Shown: piece by piece, positions 53,857 through 63,953 of the stretch
Layout: each line of letters opens with the position of its first letter
Position numbering within the stretch: the first letter of the stretch is position 1
Source of the DNA: Eremothecium cymbalariae DBVPG#7215
Taxonomy: Eukaryota > Ascomycota > Saccharomycetes > Saccharomycetales > Saccharomycetaceae
Length of the DNA: 64,000 bases
Direction: 5' to 3'
Assembly: GCF_000235365.1 (NCBI RefSeq)
Contig: NC_016455.1
Coordinates: forward strand, 806,001-870,000
Notes under the pieces: generated by a model
What the model saw: only the letters and a program-made list of their open reading frames with translations
Told to the model about the DNA's origin: nothing
The model's database searches: none
Translations under genes and position numbers: made by a program

Positions 53857-54471
53857 TCATTTTGTCTTAATAACGCCATGTTTTTGAGCTTCCCTGTCTA
53901 ATAGCCTTTCGATTTCATCTCCATGTTTGTCCCCTGAATTTCCGTCTTTGAATGCATAGTCTATCGATATAACCCTATTTGCCAATATTTGTTTATTCAG
54001 TTTTTGTAATGCCTCATCGGAGTGCTTGAAGGTGGAATAGTAAATATATGCACATTTAAGCGTCCCATTTTTTAACGTAAATATTTCAGGCTGCTTCACT
54101 AAAGGACCAAACTTGCCAAATAACTTCTGTAGTTGCTGAAAATCTACACTATCATCAAGATTCTTCACAAACAATTTAGCTCCACTAATCAACGGTCCAC
54201 CATAATGTGTATTTTCAAGAGTCCTCCTCACCTTTAAAATCTTCCCAAATAAAGAAACGGAGTTATTGAGTGATTTAATGGCAAATTCGCAATCTGAATT
54301 TGTATAGAATTCAACAAACGCAAATCCCTGATACTCTTGTGTGATTTTATCCTTCCTATATCGTATGCGATAGACAGGACCCATTTGAACAAATAGCTCA
54401 TAAAGATGCTCTTTAGTCACCTGCCCATCCAAATTGCCAACATAAATAGTATACAAGTTGTTCTGGTCCAT
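53857..54471 (-). CDS. HSH49: U2 snRNP SF3b subunit Hsh49 (SF3B4)
   Basis: 204 residues (S. cerevisiae 213). Two RNA-recognition motifs. RRM1: RNP2 TIYVGNLD near the start and RNP1 YQGFAFVEFY, preceded by GPVYRIRYRKD. RRM2: RNP2 AKLFVKNLD and RNP1-like CAYIYYSTF, ending with NRVISIDYAFK. The C-terminal EIERLLDREAQKHGV helix is as in the family. Hsh49 binds Cus1 and pre-mRNA near the branch point during U2 recruitment. The start is the ATG at 54471. Convergent with the GNT1 pseudogene. Confidence 0.94.
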   Translation of the reverse strand: MDQNNLYTIYVGNLDGQVTKEHLYELFVQMGPVYRIRYRKDKITQEYQGFAFVEFYTNSDCEFAIKSLNNSVSLFGKILKVRRTLENTHYGGPLISGAKLFVKNLDDSVDFQQLQKLFGKFGPLVKQPEIFTLKNGTLKCAYIYYSTFKHSDEALQKLNKQILANRVISIDYAFKDGNSGDKHGDEIERLLDREAQKHGVIKTK

Positions 54472-56371
54472 TACTTAGAACTTGGAAAACAACCTTTTGG
54501 CGAAACTGCTACTTCAGATATGACAATAAGCTTAACTTTCCGTAGATGCTGTTACAACTGAACTCTGAGTTCTGGAACTTTTAACGTTACTAAAGGAAAA
54601 CTAGATCCTGGAAAATCCACTTATAACACACAATCTTCGACAGCGCTGTTCGCTGCTCATCAATTATCTTCAATTTAGCCACTATTACCTTAGAACCGAC
54701 GTAAATTGCATCAAACAGGGATAATACCCTTCTATCAACTACAGAATACAGCCCTTGTATACCATTATGCTTCTTAGTTAATGGGTTACCCTCATATTGT
54801 TGACCTCGCCGCGCTGTATAAAATTTTCATTTTTCGTCAAAAGACCTTGGTTGTTACTTCAACTTGGTATCTACCTTCATGTATTTTACGAATTAATGAT
54901 CAAGTTATTGTCCTCTGGGGCCATTCAGGTGTCTGGCGTTCTGGTTTATTGCTCAGCTGTTCTTTTTTTGTCTACGACTAGGATCAGTTCGTCGCAGTTT
55001 GAGTTCTTTTGACCGTTTTAAAGATGGCTATTTCTGATTCAAGGTTAAATTATGGATTCTATCTGGTTTACTCGAAGCTTTCATAGTTTCATCATAGAGC
55101 AGCTGTATTAGCAGCATTTTTTGGTTTATGTATCGTTTTTGTATGCTGTTAGTTTTGGGTATGCAAGAGTGGTATTTTATCTTGTGCTGTGAGCAGAGAG
55201 CTTATGAACTACACAAGACGTGGACCAGCCAGCCAGCCTTGTTAAACAGTGTGGGATAACGCCCAAGATAAGTTTTTTATCTTAACCCATCGTCACGGGA
55301 TGCAATATGGGCGTCTTTCATACGTTTTGCCTCCATAAGTATGGATGCTTTATTGTGTTCTATGGCACCTGTTTTCTCATTCTCGTATAACTGCTACTGG
55401 CTTGGTTCGTTTTCTTCATTTTTTGGGTTCGTTTTGACATCATTAAATGTACGTGCTTTTGTATCATATTCACAATGCTCATGGTCGTTGATGTATCCAC
55501 ATGCTCGCTACTTTTTAAGAAGGAAACAGACCTCATATAACAACGATTGTACTACTGATTTTGTGCGTGCTACAGCATGGCTTGAGGCAGCGAATCTTCG
55601 TGCTGATGCTTTAAGACTGGTGCACTGGTTTAGAATCCTTTTTTCCTAGTTCAGGTGGCTCATTGGTCATAGGAAGACTGTGTCCAGTGGATAAAGATCA
55701 AAACTAGTTGAACACCGAACCAAGAATGACTTTTTCCTGCAATACTCCCAAGGGCAGTCGTTATCAAAGAATTAATTTACCCTTTTAATCGCTCATCTAT
55801 TTGGATTTTTTTGGTAATAGTATGCAGTTTCATACAAGGGTGACATTTGTACGTAACTCATTTAAGCTACTGTATAATTTATAAATTTCCATCTCTTGCT
55901 TGTCTTATGTAGAGCTGACATGTCAAAGTGCTTCAAAATACCTTCTGATCAATCTTTTCAGACTCTGCTTGAATTCTTTAACGGAGTCGTCTTGACTTAT
56001 CTATCCGCATCTCAATGTAAATCAAAAGTTGAAAAATTTTATTATCAAATTTCGACAATCGACAATCAATGTATTAAACGGATAGTTTCCACGGTAGAAG
56101 TAAATCAGTTTTAATTTCAGTTGCTACAATATCCGGTTGAAGAATTTTAATAATCTGTTCACTTTTTTATAAACCTTATCGGAAATCTAAGTTTCAGCTT
56201 GAGGTCTTCACTCTAGGTTACGTAACAAGAGTGAACAATTATTGGACGGTCTGAAATTTATAGTCGAATATTTTAGAACAGGTGATATTCGAGGGTTTAC
56301 AAGACAGGACATATTTTATAAACAGGTGAAACAGATCTTAGATATATCGTATTCACTTTATTAGCGAAAAT
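54472..56371. other. Long divergent HSH49-SPE2 intergenic region
   Basis: 1.9 kb without a recognised gene, long for this genome. It contains a nested inverted-repeat segment at 55259-55314 (listed separately), an ATG frame at 55341-55649 (102 codons, no family), a short frame from 55920 (64 codons, opening MSKCFKIPSDQS) and a further open stretch at 56203-56364 (SEQLLDGLKFIVEYF, FTRQDIFYKQVKQIL) ending 7 bases before the SPE2 ATG. The last two read like degraded protein-coding sequence, but neither resembles a protein I know. Confidence 0.4.
55259..55314. ncRNA. Nested inverted repeats, possible structured RNA (uncertain)
   Basis: An outer 7-bp stem ACGCCCA (55259-55265) / TGGGCGT (55308-55314) encloses an inner 6-bp hairpin AGATAA (55266-55271) / TTATCT (55277-55282). 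No snoRNA boxes or known RNA family were recognised, and no promoter is evident. Could be chance in AT-rich DNA, though the GC-rich outer stem is notable. Confidence 0.2.
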
Positions 56372-57559
56372 ATGTCGGAGCTCAGTTCTCATATGGACCA
56401 TGTGTACATCGACAAGGAATTATCTGCAAATTTAGATTCAACTTGCGCATTTGAGGGTCCAGAAAAGCTACTAGAGATTTGGTTCTACCCGAATGAAGAA
56501 TCAATTCCAAATGGGGGTAAGGGACTACGTTCAATATCTGTGGAGGACTGGTGTTCTATGTTGAAATTAGTTAACTGTGAGGTTCTTTCGATCAAGAAAA
56601 CTAAGAAAATAGATGCTTTTTTACTGAGTGAATCGTCAATGTTTGTGTTCGATCACAAGCTTACGTTAAAGACATGCGGAACCACTACTACTTTGTCCTG
56701 CCTGGAAAAGCTGTTTGATATAGTAAAGGTTCAATTGTCGTGGGATCTATTAGATCCTGAACTTAAAAAGTTTCGTCCGTACAAAGTTTTTTACTCTAGA
56801 CGGTGCTTCATGTTTCCTGCTAACCAACGTTCGATTCATAAAAGTTGGTCAAATGAGGTAGCTTGCCTTAACAAGTTCTTTTGCTGTGGCGTCTCGTACT
56901 TGATTGGCCGTATTGATCAAAACAATCATTGGAACCTGTATGTCACGGAGACTAATAAAGGTTTGGAAACCTTTGACTCCTCTAGTGAAATGGATGAAAC
57001 ACTGGAGATCTTGATGACCGGTTTGGACCACAATAAGGCACAGCAATTTGTTTATAGTAGAAACTCGACGACAGAACCTGCTGATCAAGAAAATAATGGC
57101 ACTAATCCAACAGGACATTTGATGGGATTAGCAACTAATAAATCCACACAGCTGAACCAAATCTATGATAATATTACAGGCGTGTCTTGTGCAGAAGACG
57201 CTTTTGCTTTTACACCATGCGGATACTCTAGTAACATGGTAGTGGACGAAAAATACTATTATACTTTACATGTGACTCCTGAAAAAGGGTGGTCATATGC
57301 TTCATTTGAAAGTAACGTCCCCGTGGAATCTCTATCCGGTGGTAAGATGAATCATTATGATGTTTTAAAACAGGTACTTGAAGTTTTTGAGCCCGCTGAA
57401 TTCTCTATAACATTATTAGCCAAACGTCCTCTTTCGAAGGATCTGTTGAAGTTAACAAGTTTGTTTGACAATGTAGCAGCATACCACAAGTGTGATAAAA
57501 TTATACATGAGCTGGACGACTATCAATCGATCTATTTAAGGTACAGGCAGGCTATTTAA
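56372..57559 (+). CDS. SPE2: S-adenosylmethionine decarboxylase proenzyme
   Basis: 395 residues (S. cerevisiae 396). Supplies decarboxylated SAM for spermidine and spermine synthesis in the cytosol. The proenzyme self-cleaves within LLSESS at E87-S88, where Ser88 becomes the pyruvoyl group; both position and motif equal those of S. cerevisiae. Other signatures: FEGPEKLLEIWF, FDHKLTLKTCGTTTTL with the catalytic Cys, FYSRRCFMFP, NHWNLYVTET, AFTPCGYSSNMVV and YYYTLHVTPEKGWSYASFESN with the proton-relay Ser/His. The start ATG gives a short N-terminus aligning with yeast Spe2. Followed downstream by a DDR2-like gene, as in S. cerevisiae (YOL052C, YOL052C-A). Confidence 0.97.
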   Translation: MSELSSHMDHVYIDKELSANLDSTCAFEGPEKLLEIWFYPNEESIPNGGKGLRSISVEDWCSMLKLVNCEVLSIKKTKKIDAFLLSESSMFVFDHKLTLKTCGTTTTLSCLEKLFDIVKVQLSWDLLDPELKKFRPYKVFYSRRCFMFPANQRSIHKSWSNEVACLNKFFCCGVSYLIGRIDQNNHWNLYVTETNKGLETFDSSSEMDETLEILMTGLDHNKAQQFVYSRNSTTEPADQENNGTNPTGHLMGLATNKSTQLNQIYDNITGVSCAEDAFAFTPCGYSSNMVVDEKYYYTLHVTPEKGWSYASFESNVPVESLSGGKMNHYDVLKQVLEVFEPAEFSITLLAKRPLSKDLLKLTSLFDNVAAYHKCDKIIHELDDYQSIYLRYRQAI

Positions 57560-58690
57560 ATTAGGCTCTTCAAAAGAAAAACCCTGTTTTGCATTCTAGC
57601 TTAGATAATTACCTGTGATCCAATTTCATATTAAAGAGGGATTTAATCTCCTGTTGTATTCTTTTTGACTGTCTTTTAACCCAGCTGTAAAATCACACAG
57701 ACAACCGAATATGACTTCACTTTGTTATAATAAGAGTGTCGCACAAACGAAGGCTCCCGTATTTTAAGTAATTATAAGTATTATCTAACAAAAGCTTTTA
57801 GTTTATCTCCCTTTCTATATATGACTTGATGGTCGCTTATACAAGTACTGCGACTGTCTTGGCCATTCGCCTCGAAACAATGGAATTTGAGCGACAGCCC
57901 TTTTGTACCACTCATAACCTACATGAACCTAGTTTAACAAAATAGAAGTTGGAATCAATACCATAAACAGCCAAAATATCAATCTAATCGATTATTATAC
58001 AAGAAAGACCTTCTAGCTATTACTACTTTATTGAGTCCACCAGAGACTGTTTTTTAAAAAACCTTAGTTGTTAGCATTGACCGGTATTCCCTTGTAGTAG
58101 TAGTAAATATAGGGCGCCATTGTTCAAGTGACACAAATAAAAGATCAGGAATCAGTCAATTAAAATGCCGTTTGAGGGGCAAAACGAAATAATTTAAAAT
58201 GATTTTACAGAGCCCATTCCCAATGTGAATTTAGCTCAAGCTTATCGCAATGGTCTGTGAGAAACTCAAACAAAGATTCGGTAGTATCTAAGTAACGAAA
58301 CCCTTCATATCCCTTGTGTAAATACAAAGGTATACAAAGACTGGCAAAGTCAGCACCTGACACAACGAATTTTTGTCCCGCACCGCAGATGTTTTCACAA
58401 TGGATTACTATACCCTGTCAGTGCCAACCGTCAAAAGTCGCCCTGACACAAAGCCGTTCTTTTACAATGTCAATACACGAAAAGAGAAACTATATATATT
58501 GGGTACAAATAATCCATCATTAGGCTTTCCGACGTTAACATTTTCATCTTACTTCTTACTTCTCATTTACTCTCTCTTTTGATTTAGTAGGACACATATT
58601 CTTAAGGGAAACCAGACAGGACTAAAGAGTTTTCTGAATATAATTATAACCGCCTACTGCCACAACAACTGAAGTTAGAAATAATCAAAG
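57560..58690. promoter_or_regulatory. SPE2-DDR2 intergenic region with stress element
   Basis: About 1.1 kb. One STRE (AGGGG) at 58175-58179, about 510 bases upstream of the DDR2-like ATG, and a TATATATATT box at 58491-58500 about 190 bases upstream. In S. cerevisiae DDR2 is induced through STREs and Msn2/4. Short frames at 58314-58523 and 58373-58582 are unsupported. Confidence 0.4.
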
Positions 58691-58882
58691 ATGAAATTCA
58701 CCAATTACATCATTGCCTTGACTGGTGCATTTGCTTTGGTCAATGGTCAAGCAGACATCTCCAACTTAACTGCTAATAATACTGCCGGAGGACACAGTGC
58801 CAATTCGGGCGTCATGCTTAACGGAATTGTTCCATCCATTGCTGGCGCCGCTGTCGCAGGCGCTCTAGTTTTCTTTGTGTAA
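58691..58882 (+). CDS. DDR2: Small secreted/cell-surface stress protein, Ddr2/Hor7 family
   Basis: 63 residues. N-terminal signal peptide (MKFTNYIIALTGAFALVNG, cleavage likely after NGQA), a short Asn/Ser/Thr-rich middle with N-glycosylation sequons (NLT, NNT), and a hydrophobic C-terminal segment IAGAAVAGALVFFV resembling a GPI-signal or membrane tail. This layout matches S. cerevisiae Ddr2 (61 residues), including the closing GAAVGGALAFLI-type tail. Function unknown even in S. cerevisiae, where DDR2 and HOR7 respond to stress. The location directly after SPE2 is the same as YOL052C-A and strengthens the assignment. Confidence 0.87.
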   Translation: MKFTNYIIALTGAFALVNGQADISNLTANNTAGGHSANSGVMLNGIVPSIAGAAVAGALVFFV

Positions 58883-60886
58883 CTTAGAAACGGATTCACA
58901 GCCATGGTAACATAGCAGTTTCATTTTTTTTATTGTTATTATTATTGAGCACTGTTATCATCAACATTATTACTATTTTCCAGTTCCCACCCACATACAG
59001 ATGTCTGCATATTATTAGGTTGAATTTTGTGTTGTATTATTTTACTTTCTCCTTTTGTGATTTTTATCTTACTTAATGATGGTTTGAATACAATCAATCA
59101 AAGATGGGCAGAGTTTCCATTTTTTTATTATTACGAATACTGCGACTTTTAAGAGGCAACTAGTAAACTATATACTAGTTCCATACTATCACTAATACTA
59201 CTACTACTACTACCACCACTTGCCCCTATTTTTCTGTTACATTAATTTACTACTATGATTTAAAGAGTTCCCAAAAATTGTTTAAAAAGCCAAAAAAAAA
59301 ATATAAAACTTAAAAAAAAAAACCTACCAGAACAAAATGTTTTTATTTTATTATAATTTTATGATTATAATAGCATCAACTCGTTAGGCTGCCTCCGCTC
59401 CGCAGGTGATGGAGGCGCTTCTATTATTATTACTATTATAGACTACTACAACTACTTCCACTACCTCCTATTATTACCCACCACTACTACCATCTCTGCT
59501 ACACTGCTAGTATTGCCAATGTTACTGAGCTATGATTATAACAAAATCACTCTTTTGGTTTCCTTACGAGTTTTGGAGGGGATTTATCACCATCATGTGA
59601 TGATCATTGTAGCGGCGGGTTAGCTAATATCGGTTGACGCCGCTTTGATCTTTGAAAACATCCCGCCCATTTAATTACTAATTTACTATTATTCGATTAT
59701 TTTTTTACTTTTTATTAATTTTTATTTGATTATTATTATATTACTCTATTACTCTATTACTCTATATTCTTAAACTACTCCTACTATTATTATCATATTT
59801 ATCATTTCGCACTACCCACTCACTTTCTGTTTTACCTGTATTGTGTTTTCGTTAAACGTCGCACATAATAATATCCCTCTCTCGTTTACTAACGCCGCAC
59901 ACGCTCTCACCTCCATTAAAAAACGAATTACCACACAACATATATACTACTCATACAATGATAACGATAGCAGCTCAACTAGCCATTCCATCTAAAAACT
60001 TAGATTCACTTTTTTGAAGTAGTACAGCGATTGCGATTGCCAACACGTTCACGCCACTGCGGTTTCTTGCTTAAATTTTCTGCAAATCGTTCCTCCCCAT
60101 CTGACCAAATCCTACGCCGAGTTTATTACAACAGAATATTTCGCAAGCATTTTTTTGCGGGTCCAAACATATCCTATCACTGACATACACGTAGATCTTC
60201 TCTCTCTCTCTCCGCCTCCCCCCTCCCACCCCCCACTCCCTGACCCCCTTCGAAACCTGTGCTCTTTCTCTGCGCTGCCTCTTGCATAGTCTGACTACTG
60301 CAGCCACCAGGCCCAAAAAGCACTCCCCATACACAGCATACACCACCATCCCTACCACGTTGCCTACCCAGCCACCACTCGGATTTGCTTGCAGGCAAAA
60401 TTAGCTATCGACCAGCCTGGCCCGCAGCATCAAGCCTGCAGCCCAACTGTCGCCCGTCGGACACCGTCGGATACGGCGTCAGTGCTATTGTTGTCCATGA
60501 AATCACACTACACGATTTCAGTGCGGTGTGACCCCTTCTGGGCATCATCGACCTCCTTGCGTTATCTGAGGGCTTGTGAGGCTCGAGGCTGTGAAAGCGG
60601 AATTCGAAAAAAAAATTTTCTATTTAGTCTGTAGAAGTTTCTTTCCATAGAACTCTCTTGTTGACCGGCCTAGTCCTCTTTTCGACAATTTTTTATTTAA
60701 AGAAGTCTTAAAGTGCCACATCTCAGGATTTAAGTTTCGCAGCAGCTTTTCTTTTGCTTTTGCCGATTTGGTTTTTATAAAGCTGATATATATACATACT
60801 CATATTATATATATAGGCAACAAGGTATTTCACTTGCTTTCTTACAAACTACACTTTACCAACGCTGGCAAACTGAATATTAAGAG
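58883..60886. other. Long low-complexity intergenic region upstream of ECM33
   Basis: 2.0 kb with no supportable gene, the longest such stretch in the window. The first half is full of imperfect TTA/ATT and CTA trinucleotide tracts. Around 59390-59645 sit three GC-richer hairpins in otherwise AT-rich DNA (listed separately). From about 60195 to 60245 there is a strong CT-rich tract, then the ECM33 promoter with TATATATA near 60787-60815. Confidence 0.55.
59391..59644. ncRNA. Cluster of GC-rich hairpins, possible structured element (uncertain)
   Basis: Three inverted repeats in 254 bases: GCCTCC/GGAGGC at 59391-59396 and 59411-59416 (14-base loop); CATCA/TGATG at 59591-59602; AGCGGCG/CGCCGCT at 59611-59617 and 59638-59644 (20-base loop). 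They stand out from surrounding AT-rich sequence. I recognise no RNA family or Pol III boxes. Confidence 0.25.
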
Positions 60887-62798
60887 ATGCAATACAAGAT
60901 AGCTCTAACTTCTGCTGCACTTCTAATAGGTGCAGTGCAAGCTCAAAGTAAGTATTGGTTTTTTTCGTAAGATGGAGAGATATGTGGGTTCATGGGGGAG
61001 GTTCCATGGTGCGCAAGTATGCACAGAGAGGTCTTCTTTGGTTGGTGCTCGAGGGATCTGTGTTGCAGCGCCATGGCAGGCTGGAGCTGCTGTTGCAGCT
61101 GTTGATTTCGACTAGCGAACGCTGGCGTGTGTGTTGGCAAGGTATATGTACGGAGGTTTCATTATGGAATGCTGTGAGGTATATGATCATCTTTTACGGG
61201 TCGATTTTCTGTAATTTCCGAAAGAGGCTTTGATCCGGATGCGGAAAAAGTACAATAAAAACAAGTCCGAATCGGGAAATCTTAGTGGGGAATCTTTGTT
61301 TTGTTTGATCCTTGCTGGCCTCGAGCGTGCATATGTATGCATGCATATGCATACGTGTTAGCTACATCGTTTTGAATCGCACACGTTAGGTTTGTTATCG
61401 TAAAAAAGTGTGTTACAGCATTATGAAACTCCTCCCACGTTTGAATGTGGGCGTATTTGTTATTTTTATTTTGCCCCATACAGACACTGCCTCGCTTATT
61501 TCTCCGTATGCTCTCCACCTCCCACTTCACTTCCCTCAGACAGGCATAAACTGAAGAGCCCTTGTTGGGATCTATCAGAGCTTGGGACGAATTCGATGTT
61601 GAATTTTTTTTACTAACAATGTACTTTCGCAGATAGCACTAGTGATGTTCCATCATCATGTTCAATCGAGGCGGGAGCTACCGCTGTAGCTCAGGCGGAT
61701 TTGGACAAGTACTCCAAGTGTGAGAAGTTAGTTGGTGACTTGCTTATCTCTGGAACTGCCGACAGGATGTCTTTGGCCAATGTTCAAGAGATCGATGGTT
61801 CATTGACTGTTAATAATGCTACTAAGTTGGTGAGTTTCTCTGCCGACTCTTTGCAGTCTATTTCCAAATCTTTGAACTTGAGAGGGTTGACTGTATTGGA
61901 GAAGGCTAGTTTCGGTTCTTTGGAGGAAGTTTCTGAAATTGACTTTACTACGTTGCCAGCTGTTTCCAACATCATAACAAAGTTGAAGTCTGCTGACAAG
62001 CTTATTATCTCGGACACTAACTTGGAATCTATTGATGGTTTTGAGTCTTTGCAGTCTATCCAGATTCTAAATATCAACAATAACAAAGCTTTGGCTACCA
62101 TCAGGTCTCAGTTGAAGTCTGTCTCCAACGCTTTGGACGTTTCTTTCAATGGGCGTCAATCCAATGTTACTTTTGACAATTTGCAATGGGCCAACAACAT
62201 TACCATGAGAGATGTGAACTCTGTATCCTTGAAGTCCCTAGAAAAAGTTAACTCCTCCATGAGTTTCCTAGAGACCTCTCTAGAAGAGCTAAAGATCAGT
62301 AATTTGACTAGCGTTGGTGGTACTTTGACTGTTACTGGCAATGATGACTTGAGTGAAGTTGACTTCCCATCCTTGACTGGTGTTTCTGGTGCTTTGGTTG
62401 TTGCGAACAACTCCAACTTGGAGCAAATCAACGGTTTCTCTAATGTTCAAACTGTTGGTAATGCCTTAATCATCAGTGGTAAATTCAACTCGCTTGACTT
62501 GGACAATCTAAAGAGTATTAAGGGTGGTGCTCAGGTCGAAACTACCTCCAGTAATTTCACTTGTGATGCATTGAAGGCGTTGCAAAAGGCTGGTGGTATT
62601 CAGGGTGATACTTTTGTCTGCAAGAATGGTGCTTCTTCAACCTCTATGCAGTTAGGTTCTGGTGGTTCCGGTACCGCTAGTGGACAAAGTACTGCCTCAT
62701 CCACTGACGGCGCTAAATCTTCGGGTATTGCTGCTAACTTCGCTCCAGGTTCTTCCTTCATGGGTGCTGTTGCCGCTGTCGCTGTTGCCCTATTATAA
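60887..62798 (+). CDS. ECM33: GPI-anchored cell-wall protein Ecm33 (spliced, two exons)
   Basis: Joined exons 60887-60947 and 61633-62798 give 408 residues. Exon 1 encodes most of the signal peptide (MQYKIALTSAALLIGAVQAQ). The intron (685 bases) has donor GTAAGT at 60948, branch point TACTAAC at 61611-61617 and acceptor CAG ending at 61632; joining restores the frame into NSTSDVPSSCSIEAGATAVAQADLDKYSKC, which matches the Ecm33 N-terminus. The body has receptor-L-domain-like repeats (VQEIDGSLTVNNATKL, LQWANNITMRDVNSV, INGFSNVQTVGNALIISG) and the C-terminal ALKALQKAGGIQGDTFVCKNGA. A Ser/Thr/Gly-rich stretch and a hydrophobic tail (SSFMGAVAAVAVALL) give the GPI signal. Ecm33 supports cell-wall integrity and apical growth. 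S. cerevisiae ECM33 is also intron-containing at this position. PST1 is a paralogue; the match is closest to Ecm33. Confidence 0.95.
60948..61632 (+). other. ECM33: ECM33 spliceosomal intron
   Basis: 685 bases: donor GTAAGT (not the GTATGT most common in S. cerevisiae), branch point TACTAAC at 61611-61617, acceptor CAG with only 16 bases from branch A to the final G. It contains a purine-pyrimidine palindrome with GTATGCAT/ATGCATAC arms at 61335-61354. Open frames inside it have no recognisable product, and no C/D-box snoRNA was convincing. Confidence 0.92.
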
Positions 62799-63362
62799 GG
62801 GAGTTATTTTAAAATGTATTTGCCTCACTGACGTCTCTTCGAACCAAAGAAACGGGGGTTTAGACACCGTTTTTTATTTGTCAAATGATTGTTGCCTTTC
62901 CCCAACCTGCTTCTTATTCATAGGTAAGTGATATTGGGCTCTTATTTTGGCTGAGGAGCTCTTAAATGAAATTACTTTGAATTAAATTGTTTTATATATT
63001 ATTAATCGTCTGTGGAACTAAATAAACGAAAGCATTACTTTTACATTCACCCGTAAAGGTAATTCAGTGCTCTCTATTCTTCCGATTTAACTTGAATTTC
63101 TAGAATATACAGTATTTAGATAAAACATAATCACTTTAATACTCTGGGTTTTTATGTGGATAATTTGGTCTATTTCACCCTTAGATTTATATATAAACTG
63201 TAATAAAAAAATACTTACATCCTGAAAGATTATAGTCGAGGATGAGAGAAAGCACTTATATTTGTACTCAGACTGATCATTAAAGCCGGAAAGGATGTAT
63301 AATATATGTTATATGTGTTTTGAATGTTACTGGATCAAGTAGAAGGCGTCCCTTAATGATTT
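62799..63362. other. ECM33-GLTP convergent intergenic region
   Basis: About 560 bases between two stop codons, AT-rich. It should hold both 3' UTRs and terminators. Nothing else seen. Confidence 0.4.
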
Positions 63363-63953
63363 CTACAAATGTTTGCACCTCTCGCTCAAAAATTTCATTA
63401 AAATTGACACAATATTTTCCAAAGCCTCCAACCAATCTTTGAGTTGCTTATTGACTTTCTCCTGGTCTGAACCCAGCTTAGCAAAGAAATCCTTCCTATA
63501 TGGACATGCCTTCATTGTCAATTTGAATATCGGTCTTACCAACATACCGTGATATTGCACCAAAGTTTTACCATAAGCATCGGTGAAAGTTTTAGTCATT
63601 TCCAACTCTGGATGATCAACAGTTTCCCTGATTGCCTGAGCTGTGAATTGGAGTCCTCTTGTTAACCATAGCAATCCTTCTGACGCTGTTTTCTTACCTT
63701 GGTTGGATTCGTTTAAAACCAATTCCTGTAAGCTTAATGATTCAGAAGGATGCGACTTTAATCTATTGCGAACCTTGGTAATATTGCCATTCAAGTCCTT
63801 TTGGACAACGGAAAATGCAGCATTACCCAATAAATCAAACAATTTCACCAAACCTTCTGCAGCTTCTAGAAAATCAGGCGTAGAAATGTTATTGGATGAA
63901 TCAATCAAAACCTCAGTAAAAGAGCGCTTTATTTCGTCGAAAAAAGTTGACAT
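63363..63953 (-). CDS. Glycolipid transfer protein (GLTP / HET-C2 family)
   Basis: 196 residues, the typical length for a single-domain GLTP. The sugar-headgroup recognition set of the GLTP fold is complete: D53, N57 and K60 in KDLNGNITKV, W96 in GLLWLTRGL and H135 in QYHGMLVRP, with the spacing seen in human GLTP (D48, N52, K55, W96, H140). The surrounding helices (FLEAAEGLVKLFDLLG, LEMTKTFTDAYGKTLV) fit. GLTPs move glycosphingolipids between membranes; in fungi the likely cargo is glucosylceramide or related sphingolipids, an inference. S. cerevisiae has no GLTP-domain protein and makes no glucosylceramide, so this is a gene lost there. The start ATG at 63953 is 47 bases from the window end; the promoter lies outside. 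Confidence 0.9.
   Translation of the reverse strand: MSTFFDEIKRSFTEVLIDSSNNISTPDFLEAAEGLVKLFDLLGNAAFSVVQKDLNGNITKVRNRLKSHPSESLSLQELVLNESNQGKKTASEGLLWLTRGLQFTAQAIRETVDHPELEMTKTFTDAYGKTLVQYHGMLVRPIFKLTMKACPYRKDFFAKLGSDQEKVNKQLKDWLEALENIVSILMKFLSERCKHL

Noticed and set aside
61200..61235. TTTCCGAAAG resembling CDEIII
   Set aside because: Inside the ECM33 intron, without CDEI or AT-rich CDEII.
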